From NCBI RefSeq assembly GCF_009939005.1, contig NZ_JAACJS010000015.1, positions 1,614,325 to 1,678,324 of the forward strand: a stretch of 64,000 nucleotides of DNA, read 5' to 3'. Position numbers and translations under genes: made by a program. Positions 27,066-35,245 of the stretch are shown in pieces (within the stretch, counting starts at the first letter, position 1; each line of letters opens with the position of its first letter). The notes under the pieces are model-generated. The model saw only the letters and a program-made list of their open reading frames with translations. It did not search any database and had not been told where the DNA came from. This stretch comes from Sediminibacterium roseum (GTDB lineage: Bacteria > Bacteroidota > Bacteroidia > Chitinophagales > Chitinophagaceae).

Positions 27066-27461
27066 ATGAATATGTCAGCAACTCCAAACCACGGTTTCCC
27101 CCTCGAACACGAAACCAAAACCCTAATCGGAATCGCCTTCGAAATCCACAGGATATTGGGCACAGGCTTCCTGGAAATCGTTTACAAAGACGCTTTTGAA
27201 TATGAATTACACCAACGAGGCATACCTTTTTCCCGGGAGAACGAATACAAAATAAAATACAAGGACATTTTTTTGAAACACAGGTTCCACGCAGATTTTG
27301 TCGTTTTTGACAAAGTCATCCTTGAAGTAAAATCACAAAACGGCATCGCAGAAAAAAATGTGGCACAGACCTTAAATTATTTGAAGACTTCGGGCTGCAA
27401 AGTAGGCCTGATCCTGAATTTTGGAGAAACTTCGCTGCAGGTAAAGAGATATGTTTTGTAA
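27066..27461 (+). CDS. GxxExxY protein
   Basis: 131 residues from ATG 27066 (a GTG at 27051 lies inside the inverted repeat). It carries the name motif GFLEIVY, preceded by IGIAFEIHRILGTG. A PD-(D/E)XK-like core, FHADFVVFD...ILEVKS, follows with ALNYLKTSG-type end (AQTLNYLKTSG) and GLILNFG. The fold suggests a nuclease relative, but no activity is established for the family. The gene is isolated behind the pump terminator, with its own long inverted repeat; its spread among unrelated bacteria suggests mobility. Confidence 0.88.
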   Translation: MNMSATPNHGFPLEHETKTLIGIAFEIHRILGTGFLEIVYKDAFEYELHQRGIPFSRENEYKIKYKDIFLKHRFHADFVVFDKVILEVKSQNGIAEKNVAQTLNYLKTSGCKVGLILNFGETSLQVKRYVL

Positions 27462-27582
27462 CCGTTTCGTTAAACCTAACGGAATCAATAAAGATTGAAC
27501 AGGGGGTTATGTAATAAAAACATTTCTCCTGCTACCAATCATACACAAAAAAGAACCTTAATTTCACACAAAACAAACCTAC

Positions 27583-28377
27583 ATGATAAGCAACCACGAA
27601 ATAGACTACCGTATTTTCGGAGAAGAGATGCAGTATGTTGAAGTAGAGCTCGATCCCAACGAAACCGCCATTGCAGAACCGGGCGCGTTTATGATGATGG
27701 ACGATGGCATTACCATGGAAACCCTGTTTGGCGATGGCAGCCAGCAGAAAGGCGGCTTCCTGAACAAGCTGGTGAGTGCCGGTAAAAGAATGCTGGTGGG
27801 TGAAAACCTGTTTATGACGGCATTCACGAACATCGATACAGGCAAACGCCATGTGAGCTTTGCCTCGCCTTATCCCGGTAAGATCATCCCGATAGACCTC
27901 CAGCAACTGGGCAACAAAGTGATATGCCAGAAAGATGCTTTCCTCTGCGCCGCCAAAGGCGTGAGCGTAGGCATCGAGTTCCAGCGCAGACTGGGTACAG
28001 GTTTGTTCGGTGGAGAAGGGTTTATCATGGAAAAACTGGAAGGTGATGGTATGGCGTTCTTACACGCCTGCGGACATGTACTCAGGAAAGAGCTCCGCGC
28101 AGGAGAAACATTGAAAATTGATACCGGTTGTATCGTTGGTTTTACAGCAACCGTTGATTATGATATACAGTTTGTGGGGGGCATCAAAAACACCATCTTC
28201 GGCGGAGAAGGATTGTTCTTTGCAAACCTTACCGGGCCGGGCACCGTATGGATACAGACCTTGCCGATCAGCCGCCTGGCCGGAAGGATCCTGCAATACG
28301 CCACCACCTCAAGAAGAGAAGAAGGAAGCGTACTCGGCGGATTGGGTAATTTATTGGATGGAGATGGATGGAGATAG
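27583..28377 (+). CDS. TIGR00266/AIM24 family protein
   Basis: 264 residues matching the AIM24/TIGR00266 family over its length: YVEVELDPNETAIAEPGAFMMM, LSAGK-type glycine loops (VSAGKRMLVGE), IIPIDLQQLG, GEGFIMEKLEGDG, FGGEGLFFANLTGPG and TLPISRLAGRI. The β-prism fold resembles tryptophan-RNA-binding attenuation protein in trimeric form. Cytoplasmic, function unknown in bacteria; the mitochondrial homologue shapes inner-membrane organisation. Single gene with its own terminator. Confidence 0.9.
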   Translation: MISNHEIDYRIFGEEMQYVEVELDPNETAIAEPGAFMMMDDGITMETLFGDGSQQKGGFLNKLVSAGKRMLVGENLFMTAFTNIDTGKRHVSFASPYPGKIIPIDLQQLGNKVICQKDAFLCAAKGVSVGIEFQRRLGTGLFGGEGFIMEKLEGDGMAFLHACGHVLRKELRAGETLKIDTGCIVGFTATVDYDIQFVGGIKNTIFGGEGLFFANLTGPGTVWIQTLPISRLAGRILQYATTSRREEGSVLGGLGNLLDGDGWR

Positions 28378-28422
28378 GGCGCTGATTTGAACCAGGCATA
28401 CAGACAACGATTTACATTGTAT

Positions 28423-28457
28423 AAAAAAGACCGGTGATCTTCTACACCGGTCTTTTT
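28423..28457. terminator. bidirectional intrinsic terminator
   Basis: GACCGGTG (28429-28436), 8-base loop, CACCGGTC (28445-28452), with an A-run before and a T-run after. It serves the plus-strand AIM24-like gene and the minus-strand aminotransferase. Confidence 0.9.
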
Positions 28458-28505
28458 GTTTCAGCTTGTTTCTTCACATACCAGGTTGGCGAACCGTTTT
28501 CAGGT

Positions 28506-29648
28506 TCAGCGCAGCGTTGTAAGTTTTTCAACCGCTTTGCGCAAGGTTTCTTCTTTTTTTGCGAAACAAAAACGCAGTACTTTATTGTCCTGGCCATGTT
28601 TATAGAAGGCAGACATGGGTATGGTTGCGATACCGTATTCTTTTGTGAGGCGGATGGCGAGGTCCTTATCCGGTTCATCGGAAAAGTTCCTGTAACTATA
28701 GCATTCAAAATAACTTCCGTGCGATGGAATGCACTCAAATGGTGTGGCGCTCATCAGTTCACGGAAGAGGTCCCTTTTCTGCTGCAGAAAAGAAGGAAGG
28801 CTTAAATACGCTTCTTCATTACGGATGTATTCGGCCACGGCTACCTGTTTGGGCGTATCGCAGGAAAAGCAATTGAACTGGTGAACCTTCCTGAATTCTT
28901 TCATCAATGCAGGGGAAGAAATGCAGTAACCGAGTTTCCAACCGGTGCAGTGGTATGTTTTTCCGAAAGAGAAACACACGAAACTCCTTTCCATCAGGTC
29001 GGGGTAGCGGAGCATGCTTTGGTGCGGTATGTTATCGAAGATCAGGTGTTCGTACACTTCATCGCTCAGGATGAGGATGCCTGTATTGGCCACAATGCTC
29101 CGCAGTTGTTCAATATCCTGTTCGCGCAGCACCATTCCGGTTGGGTTGTGCGGGGTATTGATCATGATCATTTTTGTTTTGCCGTTCACTTTCGCGCGCA
29201 CTTCATCCCATGGAATGGAATAATCGGGAAACTGCAGCGGGATCAGAACCGGTGTGGCGCCGTTTATTTCTATGTTGGGTATGTAGCTGTCGTAGGCCGG
29301 CTCAAAAACGATCACTTCATCACCCGGCCGTAACACGGTTGTGAGTGAGGTATAGATCGCGTAGGTGCCGCCGGGCGTAACGGTAACCTGTGTTTCGGGA
29401 TCGATGCTGGCGTTGTACAGTTTATGGGCCTTCTCACACAATCTTTCGCGCAGCAAAGGATAGCCGTTCATGTGCGTGTATTGATTGAACCCGTTCTTCA
29501 TCGCTTTGTCCACGAGCGAAGTAAGTGCATCGCTCATCTGGAAATCAGGAAAACCCTGTCCGAGGTTTACCGCTTTGTGTTCTGCAGCGAGCACGCTCAT
29601 CACCGTAAAAATGGTGGTGCCTACATCAGGGAGTTTGGATTGTATCAT
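28506..29648 (-). CDS. methionine-type aminotransferase (class I/II, PLP)
   Basis: About 380 residues from ATG 29648 (MIQSKLPDVGTTIFTVMS); the frame extends 24 codons further through a repeat-like spacer. Class I/II fold: AVNLGQGFPDF at the N-terminus, TPGGTYAIYTSL, NTPHNPTGMV, ILSDEVYEHL, and the PLP Lys in SFGKTYHCTGWKLGY. Closest in feel to YbdL/methionine-oxo-acid transaminase, which acts in methionine salvage and with aromatic acids. C-terminal GIATIPMSAFY and LRFCFAKKEETL fit. Stands alone. Confidence 0.88.
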   Translation of the reverse strand: MIQSKLPDVGTTIFTVMSVLAAEHKAVNLGQGFPDFQMSDALTSLVDKAMKNGFNQYTHMNGYPLLRERLCEKAHKLYNASIDPETQVTVTPGGTYAIYTSLTTVLRPGDEVIVFEPAYDSYIPNIEINGATPVLIPLQFPDYSIPWDEVRAKVNGKTKMIMINTPHNPTGMVLREQDIEQLRSIVANTGILILSDEVYEHLIFDNIPHQSMLRYPDLMERSFVCFSFGKTYHCTGWKLGYCISSPALMKEFRKVHQFNCFSCDTPKQVAVAEYIRNEEAYLSLPSFLQQKRDLFRELMSATPFECIPSHGSYFECYSYRNFSDEPDKDLAIRLTKEYGIATIPMSAFYKHGQDNKVLRFCFAKKEETLRKAVEKLTTLR

Positions 29649-29743
29649 GGAATGATTTATGGAATGATTCAACGTGCAGTTGCCCGGGCAAAAAGCAGCA
29701 ACCCTGTTGCAGGTTGCCACACTAAGATAGAAATAAATGCCGC

Positions 29744-31045
29744 TTAAAAAATGAGCTGCGAGGCGAGGCGCTTCAATTCGATCTCTGCAACTTTTGCCGC
29801 ATAGTTGAGGTTTACAAGGCGGTAGCCTTCGTTTTCAAAAGTTTGCTGGGCAATTTTTACGTCAACGATGGTTGCATTGCCAAGCTGGAATTTCTGCAGC
29901 ACGAGATCGAGCAGTTTGGTTGCCAGGTCGTAATTTTTCTGTTCTGTTTCCAGCTGTGAGAGTGTATTGGTGTAGGATTGATACGTGCGAACCATTCCCG
30001 TTTCGTTGGTAAGTGCGATGGTCTCTTTCTGGAGAACCGCATTTCTTGTATTGATCTCCGCTACCTGTTGTTGTTTCTTGAAGATGCCGCCGTTGTAAAT
30101 GGGTATGGCAAGGCTCAGCCCGATGAACGGCCCATAGCTCTGGTTCAGCAAAGTAAACCCTGCGGCGCTTTTGCTGCTCTGGAAGTTGAAACCTGTTGTT
30201 CCGCGAAGCGATGGCCAGCGCAGCGCCGCTGTTTCTTTTTCGATCAGTTCATTAATGCGCACCTGGCGGTCTGCTGCAACCAGCAACGGGTTTTTGGTGA
30301 GGTTGCTGCGTATGCTGTCTATGTTGATGGTCCTGTCTACAATGATCGTATCACTTACCGCGATCTTCGAATCGGGGTTCATGAAAGAAAGGTTGAGCAG
30401 GTCTGTTTTTGCCTGCGCGATCACCAGCTGCTGGCTCTTCAGCGATTGTTCGAGGGCGGTGAGGTCGAGTTGGGCCTGGTAGGTGTCTGCGTTGTTGGCA
30501 AGGCCCACTTCCTGGCGGATGTTGAGGATGTCGAGCCTTTTTTTAGCAACATCTATCGACAATAAAATTGTTTTGAGCAGGCTTTGCTGGCGAACGATGT
30601 CGTAATACTTGGTCATTACCCCCGCGATCGTATTCTGGATCTGTGCCTTGATGTATTCCTGGTTCTGGAGCACCAGTTCTTCGAGCCTTTTCTTGGTGGC
30701 CACAACGCGGTAGCCGTTAAAGATCAGTATGCTTCCGGTAACGCCAACGGTCAGGTTGTTGGCCCCTACATTGCTGCGGGTGGCGTTGCGTGAGGCATCG
30801 CTGTATTCCTGTTTGATGGTGGTAAGTTGTTCCTGGTCAGAAACGGTTCCGTTCACCACGGGCAATCCACCGGCAACGCCGTAGCTGTTGTTGATGTTGC
30901 TTGCTTCGAGGTTGTTTTTTACGAGCTGGATATCGTAGCTGTTCTTCAGTGCAGCGTTAACTGCTTCTGTCAATGTCAATACCCTTTCCTGGGAAAACCC
31001 CGTAACGGCAATTGCGAGAGAAAAGAGGAATGCTATTTTTTTCAT
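29744..31045 (-). CDS. orphan TolC-family outer membrane protein
   Basis: About 433 residues from ATG 31045; signal peptide MKKIAFLFSLAIAVTGFSQ. Typical two-repeat OEP architecture: LTEAVNAALKNSYDIQLVKNN, then LVLQKFQLGNATIVDVKIAQQTF in the second repeat. It would form an outer-membrane channel. No adaptor or pump gene is adjacent, so it must pair with a complex encoded elsewhere (ABC, RND or type I). Upstream neighbour on the same strand is pyrH, 58 bases away. Confidence 0.9.
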   Translation of the reverse strand: MKKIAFLFSLAIAVTGFSQERVLTLTEAVNAALKNSYDIQLVKNNLEASNINNSYGVAGGLPVVNGTVSDQEQLTTIKQEYSDASRNATRSNVGANNLTVGVTGSILIFNGYRVVATKKRLEELVLQNQEYIKAQIQNTIAGVMTKYYDIVRQQSLLKTILLSIDVAKKRLDILNIRQEVGLANNADTYQAQLDLTALEQSLKSQQLVIAQAKTDLLNLSFMNPDSKIAVSDTIIVDRTINIDSIRSNLTKNPLLVAADRQVRINELIEKETAALRWPSLRGTTGFNFQSSKSAAGFTLLNQSYGPFIGLSLAIPIYNGGIFKKQQQVAEINTRNAVLQKETIALTNETGMVRTYQSYTNTLSQLETEQKNYDLATKLLDLVLQKFQLGNATIVDVKIAQQTFENEGYRLVNLNYAAKVAEIELKRLASQLIF

Positions 31046-31103
31046 GTGCATTGAAATTACCAACACCGGTAAAAACCGTCTTTCTTTTTTTATGAACGGG
31101 CCA

Positions 31104-31820
31104 CTAGCCCACCATGGTGCCTACACTGGATCCCTGAACCACCTGGAGCAGGTTACCGGGTTTATTCATATCGAATACAATAATAGGAAGTTTATTTTCC
31201 ATACAGAGGGTAAAGGCGGTCATGTCCATCACTTTGAGGTTCCGGGTAATACATTCCTGGAAGCTGATGGTTTCGAACTTGGTTGCGGAAGGATCTTTCT
31301 CCGGGTCTGCGGTATATACGCCATCCACGCGTGTTCCTTTCAGGATCACATCGGCTTTCATCTCGATTGCGCGGAGGGAGCCTGCCGTATCGGTGGTGAA
31401 ATAAGGATTACCCGTTCCGGCGCCAAAGATCACCACGCGGCCTTTCTCGAGATGGCGCAGCGCTTTCCGGCGGATATAGGGTTCTGCCACCTGCTCCATG
31501 TTGATGGCGCTTTGCAGACGGGTATACACACCAATTTTCTCCAGCATCGCCTGCATGGCCATGGCATTGATCACGGTTGCGAGCATACCCATGTAATCGC
31601 CATGGGCGCGTTCAATGCCGCTGTCGGCCTCGTTCATACCCCTGTAAATATTACCGCCGCCAATTACAATGGCCACCTGTACACCAAGATCGGTAACGAG
31701 TTTGATGTCGTGGGCATATTGTTCGATGATCTGCGGGTTGAACGGGTCGCCATTGCGCTGGTCGCCCAATAAAGCCTCACCAGATAATTTAAGCAGGATG
31801 CGTTTGAATTTAGGGAGCAT
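31104..31820 (-). CDS. pyrH: uridylate kinase
   Basis: 238 residues from ATG 31820. Amino-acid-kinase fold: FKRILLKLSGEAL at the N-terminus, VAIVIGGGNIYRG, GTGNPYFTTDTAG, and KGTRVDGVYTADP. Phosphorylates UMP to UDP; hexameric and allosteric in bacteria. It follows the S2/EF-Ts genes on the same strand, as in many genomes, but is separated from tsf by a terminator. Confidence 0.96.
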   Translation of the reverse strand: MLPKFKRILLKLSGEALLGDQRNGDPFNPQIIEQYAHDIKLVTDLGVQVAIVIGGGNIYRGMNEADSGIERAHGDYMGMLATVINAMAMQAMLEKIGVYTRLQSAINMEQVAEPYIRRKALRHLEKGRVVIFGAGTGNPYFTTDTAGSLRAIEMKADVILKGTRVDGVYTADPEKDPSATKFETISFQECITRNLKVMDMTAFTLCMENKLPIIVFDMNKPGNLLQVVQGSSVGTMVG

Positions 31821-31998
31821 GTGGATGGTTGATTTGAATGCAAATAACACGATTTTTTAAGGAGTTGCCAAAAGGAAAGGAAAAATGAACAGAACCAGGT
31901 TTGCGGAAACGGGCAATACGATGTGCCGGGTATCTGAAATAGGAAATCAGCCAGCGCTCCCCTGTGTCAACAGGCATGTATCCCCGCGATCTTACACT

Positions 31999-32029
31999 AA
32001 AAAAAGGGAACGCGCTTGCGTTCCCTTTT
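31999..32029 (-). terminator. intrinsic terminator after tsf
   Basis: GGGAACGC (32006-32013), loop GCTT, GCGTTCCC (32018-32025). On the minus strand a T-run (complement of 31999-32005) follows. It separates tsf from pyrH. Confidence 0.9.
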
Positions 32030-32052
32030 CAATATCAGAAGCCGGAATATTA

Positions 32053-32892
32053 TTATCCCAGTGCTACTCTTTTAAATTCTGTAACCTTCAGGTCAGCACC
32101 TACACTTTTCAGGTAATCGCCCACGCTTTGTCCGCCGTCTTTTACAAAGGCCTGTGCGAGGAGGGTTTGTTCCTTGAAGAACGCGTTGAGTTTTCCTTCT
32201 GCGATCTTTGCGATCATATCTTCCGGTTTGCCGGCCATTTTAGGATCGGCTTTCATGGTATCTACTACGATCGCTCTTTCTCTTTCTACCACTTCCGGTG
32301 AAATGCTGTCTGCATCAACCGCCAACGGGTTCATCGCTGCGATCTGCATGGCGATGTCTTTACCGGCTTCTTCTGCGGGCGCAGTCATTCCTACCAATAC
32401 ACCCATGCGGTATGCACCGTGAATGTAGGAAGCAACGTATGGCGCTTCGATCCTTTCAAATTTAGCGATGCCGATCTTTTCCCCGATGGCAGCGAGTTTG
32501 TCGTTGATCATATCAGACACTTTCGCGCCATTGATCACCACTTCGTTCAGTTCTTCCGCGCTTTTCACGTTGTTGGCAACAGCAGCATCGGCGATGCTCT
32601 GTGCAAATGCAACAAACTCCGCATTCTTCGAAACGAAGTCTGTTTCACAACTGATGCACACAACAAATCCAACTTTGTTGTCGGCCGATGTTTTCGCGAT
32701 GATCACGCCTTCTTTCGCTTCACGGTCGCTGCGTTTAGCAGCAACTTTTTGTCCTTGCTTGCGCAACCAGTCAATGGCAGCTTCAAAATCGCCATTGGTT
32801 TCTGTCAAAGCTTTTCTGCAATCCATCATTCCTGCGCCGGTAGCCTGGCGCAGTTTGTTGATATCCTGGGCTGTAATTGTTACAGTGCTCAT
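32053..32892 (-). CDS. tsf: translation elongation factor Ts
   Basis: 279 residues. N-terminal UBA-like module (INKLRQATGAGMMDCRKAL), then TDFVSKNAEF and the core dimerisation domains (YIHGAYRMGVLVGMTA; MQIAAMNPLAV). It is the guanine-nucleotide exchange factor for EF-Tu. Length is normal. It follows rpsB after a 138-base TAATTA-rich spacer; the two are probably co-transcribed and end at the terminator at 31999-32029. Confidence 0.96.
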   Translation of the reverse strand: MSTVTITAQDINKLRQATGAGMMDCRKALTETNGDFEAAIDWLRKQGQKVAAKRSDREAKEGVIIAKTSADNKVGFVVCISCETDFVSKNAEFVAFAQSIADAAVANNVKSAEELNEVVINGAKVSDMINDKLAAIGEKIGIAKFERIEAPYVASYIHGAYRMGVLVGMTAPAEEAGKDIAMQIAAMNPLAVDADSISPEVVERERAIVVDTMKADPKMAGKPEDMIAKIAEGKLNAFFKEQTLLAQAFVKDGGQSVGDYLKSVGADLKVTEFKRVALG

Positions 32893-33010
32893 TATAATTG
32901 GGAATTAATAATTAGTAATTGGTAATTGGCAAATAGCAATTAATAATTAATAACGCATCACGATTTACTGCGATCAAATTATTAATTATTAATTACCAGT
33001 TACCAATTAA
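32893..33010. repeat. TAATTA-type reiterated spacer
   Basis: The tsf-rpsB gap is filled with GGTAATTGG / AATTAATAATTAAT words and short inverted repeats, the same style as 23232-23340. Nothing else is seen in it. Confidence 0.65.
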
Positions 33011-33030
33011 GATATTAGTACGACTTGAAA

Positions 33031-33933
33031 CTAGCGAGGACCCGCACCACCACCTGCAGGGCGACGGTTGCTCGGAACACGGCGTTTTGGCGCGCCTGCA
33101 CCAGGACCACCTGCTGCGCTTGTACCACCACCGCGGCGGCCACCACGTGCGGCTTCAGCTTGCGCTTCGGCTTCGAGGCGGCGTGCCCTTGTTTCGTTTT
33201 CGTTGTTGCTGTCATCAGACTCTTCTTCATCTTTAGAAGCCTGGCGTTCTGTCAAGCCCTCTGCAATTGCAGCGATGATGTAGTTGGTGATGATAGCGAT
33301 CGATTTTGTTGCATCGTCGTTCGCAGGGATCGCAAAGTCAACTTTGTTGGGATCGCTGTTGGTATCTACCATACCAAAAGTTGTGATACCCAAACGTTTT
33401 GCTTCAGACAGGGCGATGTGTTCGTGACCGATGTCGACGAGGAACAAAGCAGCCGGGAGACGGCCGAGCTGTGCGATACCGCCCAGTACTTTTTCCATTT
33501 TGTCTTTATCGCGGGTTAAAGTAAGGCGTTCTTTTTTGGTCAGGCTCTCAGCGCTGCCATCAGCGAGCATTTTTTCGATGCTCTGCATTTTCTTAACGCT
33601 CTTGCGAACGGTGTTGAAGTTGGTAAGCATACCACCCAACCAGCGTTCTGTGGCGTAAGGCATGTTTACACGTTTGGCGCATTCGCTAACGATCTCTTTC
33701 GCCTGTTTTTTAGTAGCCACGAACATGATCTTTTTACCGCTCTTCGCGATCTGTTTGATGGCAGCCGCAGCTTCCTGCAGGTGATCAACAGTTTTGTTCA
33801 GGTCGATGATGTGGATACCTTTCTTCTCAGCAAAGATGTAAGGCAACATCTTTGGATTCCACTTCTTTTTCAGGTGACCAAAATGTACGCCGGCCTCCAG
33901 GAGTTGTTGTTGTAATGAAGTGTTATTTTCCAT
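33031..33933 (-). CDS. rpsB: 30S ribosomal protein S2 with long acidic/RGG tail
   Basis: 300 residues. The first about 225 are an ordinary S2: LLEAGVHFGHLKKKWNPKM, YIFAEKKGIHIIDLNKT, ATKKQAKEIV, RWLGGMLTNF, IPANDDATKSI. A C-terminal extension of about 70 residues follows: an acidic/Asn patch (EEESDDSNNENE) and then an Arg/Gly/Ala/Pro-rich end (RGGRRGGG, PSNRRPAGGG). It binds the 30S body near the platform and S1 site. Second half of the rplM-rpsI-rpsB-tsf run. Confidence 0.96.
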   Translation of the reverse strand: MENNTSLQQQLLEAGVHFGHLKKKWNPKMLPYIFAEKKGIHIIDLNKTVDHLQEAAAAIKQIAKSGKKIMFVATKKQAKEIVSECAKRVNMPYATERWLGGMLTNFNTVRKSVKKMQSIEKMLADGSAESLTKKERLTLTRDKDKMEKVLGGIAQLGRLPAALFLVDIGHEHIALSEAKRLGITTFGMVDTNSDPNKVDFAIPANDDATKSIAIITNYIIAAIAEGLTERQASKDEEESDDSNNENETRARRLEAEAQAEAARGGRRGGGTSAAGGPGAGAPKRRVPSNRRPAGGGAGPR

Positions 33934-33965
33934 TTCTTATGATTGTTGTATGATTTGAATTTAGT

Positions 33966-34020
33966 TAAGCTGCGGGCCATGAACCATGAGCGTAGGGCAA
34001 AGCCCGCGGCCCGTAGCCAA
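33966..34020. repeat. AGCTGCGGGCC-type intergenic word
   Basis: The rpsI-rpsB gap contains TTAAGCTGCGGGCC, GGGCAAAGCCC and GCGGCCCGTAGCC, forming nested stem-loops. Related words recur at 52750-52780 and 58326-58372. Confidence 0.5.
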
Positions 34021-34035
34021 AACCCAAAGCTGCCA

Positions 34036-34425
34036 TTAACGTTTGCTGAACTGGTAGCTTCTACGTGCTTTCTTATGACCGAATTTCTTACGCTCAACGC
34101 CACGTGGGTCGCGTTTCAGTTGGCCGGCTGCTTTGAGGGCAGGGCGGAACTCAGCATTTACTTCGAGCAGTGCACGGGCGATACCGAGCTTGGCAGCTTC
34201 GGCCTGGCCTTTCAAACCACCACCTTGCGCGTTGATCACCACATCCAGCTTGCCGAACATATCAGCCGTTTTCAGTGGAGCCTCAACCTGGTTCTGTAAA
34301 TAAACCAGTGGAAAATATGCTTTGTAATCTTTGTCGTTTACAGTGATCTTACCATCTCCCTTGCTTACAAAAACACGGGTAACGGCTTCTTTACGGCGAC
34401 CAACTGCATTTTTTTGTTTTTCCAT
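34036..34425 (-). CDS. rpsI: 30S ribosomal protein S9
   Basis: 129 residues: GRRKEAVTRVFVSKGDG at the N-terminus, KLDVVINAQGGGLKGQAEA in the centre, and the conserved basic tail ending KARRSYQFSKR, which reaches the P-site tRNA. Normal length. 34 bases after rplM on the same strand. Confidence 0.97.
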   Translation of the reverse strand: MEKQKNAVGRRKEAVTRVFVSKGDGKITVNDKDYKAYFPLVYLQNQVEAPLKTADMFGKLDVVINAQGGGLKGQAEAAKLGIARALLEVNAEFRPALKAAGQLKRDPRGVERKKFGHKKARRSYQFSKR

Positions 34426-34459
34426 TTATGTTGGAATTAATTTTTTAGAATTTGTTTGC

Positions 34460-34903
34460 TTAGAATTTTAATTCTTTCGGTTGTTGCGCGCTGTGCTGGT
34501 GCGTACCGCCCGCATAAACGAAGAACTTCTTGATCATCTTACGTCCCAAACGGTTCTTCGGAAGCATGCCTTTTACGGCTCTTTCCATAACCACTTCAGG
34601 GCGGCGTTTCAGCAAGTCTTCAGCAGCTTCTTCTTTCTTACCGCCTGGGTAACCAGAATAGTTGATGTATTGTTTCTGCTCACCTTTTTTACCGGTGAAA
34701 AGAACTTTCTCACAGTTGATCAGGATCACATAATCCCCGCAATCAACATGTGGTGTGTAATAAGCCTTGTTCTTACCACGAAGAACCCCGGCGATCTTAG
34801 ATGCAATACGTCCTACGGTTTGATTAGTACCGTCAACCACATACCAGTTGTGCTGTACGGTAGCCGCGTTTGCATGCTTGGTGGTGAAATGAAGTTTACT
34901 CAT
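34460..34903 (-). CDS. rplM: 50S ribosomal protein L13
   Basis: 147 residues: WYVVDGTNQTVGRIASKIAG, HVDCGDYVILINCEKV, the LLKRRPEVVMERAVKGMLPKN block and FFVYAGGTHQHSAQQP. An early-assembly 23S-binding protein. First gene of the run rplM-rpsI-rpsB-tsf. Its short leader contains a stem-loop (34924-34943) behind a TACCTTCG element. Confidence 0.97.
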   Translation of the reverse strand: MSKLHFTTKHANAATVQHNWYVVDGTNQTVGRIASKIAGVLRGKNKAYYTPHVDCGDYVILINCEKVLFTGKKGEQKQYINYSGYPGGKKEEAAEDLLKRRPEVVMERAVKGMLPKNRLGRKMIKKFFVYAGGTHQHSAQQPKELKF

Positions 34904-35245
34904 ATAATTTCTGTTTTAATGAAACCCACGCTATCCCGTGGATTTTAAATGGACGGCGAAGGTAGGCCCGAACGGTCCGATCTTCCAAGGATTTTTGAAA
35001 CTATTTTAAACCGAACCTTCGTAATCGATTGATTTTCAATAAATATTTTGAACAAATTTTTCAAAGGATGCGAAAACAGGCGGTTTTACTGCATTTCATA
35101 GGGAGATTTGCTGTATCATCCAGGAACAACAATGGTTTCCCGCGTTTAACAGGCTCCCCGTATTTTTACGCCGTAGTAACGCATGTTGCGTTTGCCTGAA
35201 CATATAAGTGTTCCTTACCCTTAAAGAGTACCAACGCCCAATCAT
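34904..35245. other. divergent intergenic region, 342 bp
   Basis: Between rplM (minus) and the amidohydrolase (plus). On the rplM side are TACCTTCG (34957-34964, minus strand), a near -7 match with TTGG about 20 bases upstream, and the leader hairpin at 34924-34943 (ACCCACG/CGTGGAT, 6-base loop). I see no promoter signature for the plus-strand gene and no RNA gene. Confidence 0.55.
34924..34943 (-). promoter_or_regulatory. stem-loop in rplM leader
   Basis: A 7-bp stem with one G-U pair and a 6-base loop, about 20 bases before the rplM start, in the predicted 5' leader of about 50 bases. Candidate autoregulatory site for L13 or a ribosomal-protein leader; alternatively just part of the leader fold. 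Confidence 0.4.

Noticed and set aside
27462..27582. Possible second copy of the inverted-repeat arm after the GxxExxY gene
   Set aside because: Only a weak CCGTT/AACGG hairpin is present; no CACAGATTACAC word, so the downstream edge of a mobile unit cannot be claimed.
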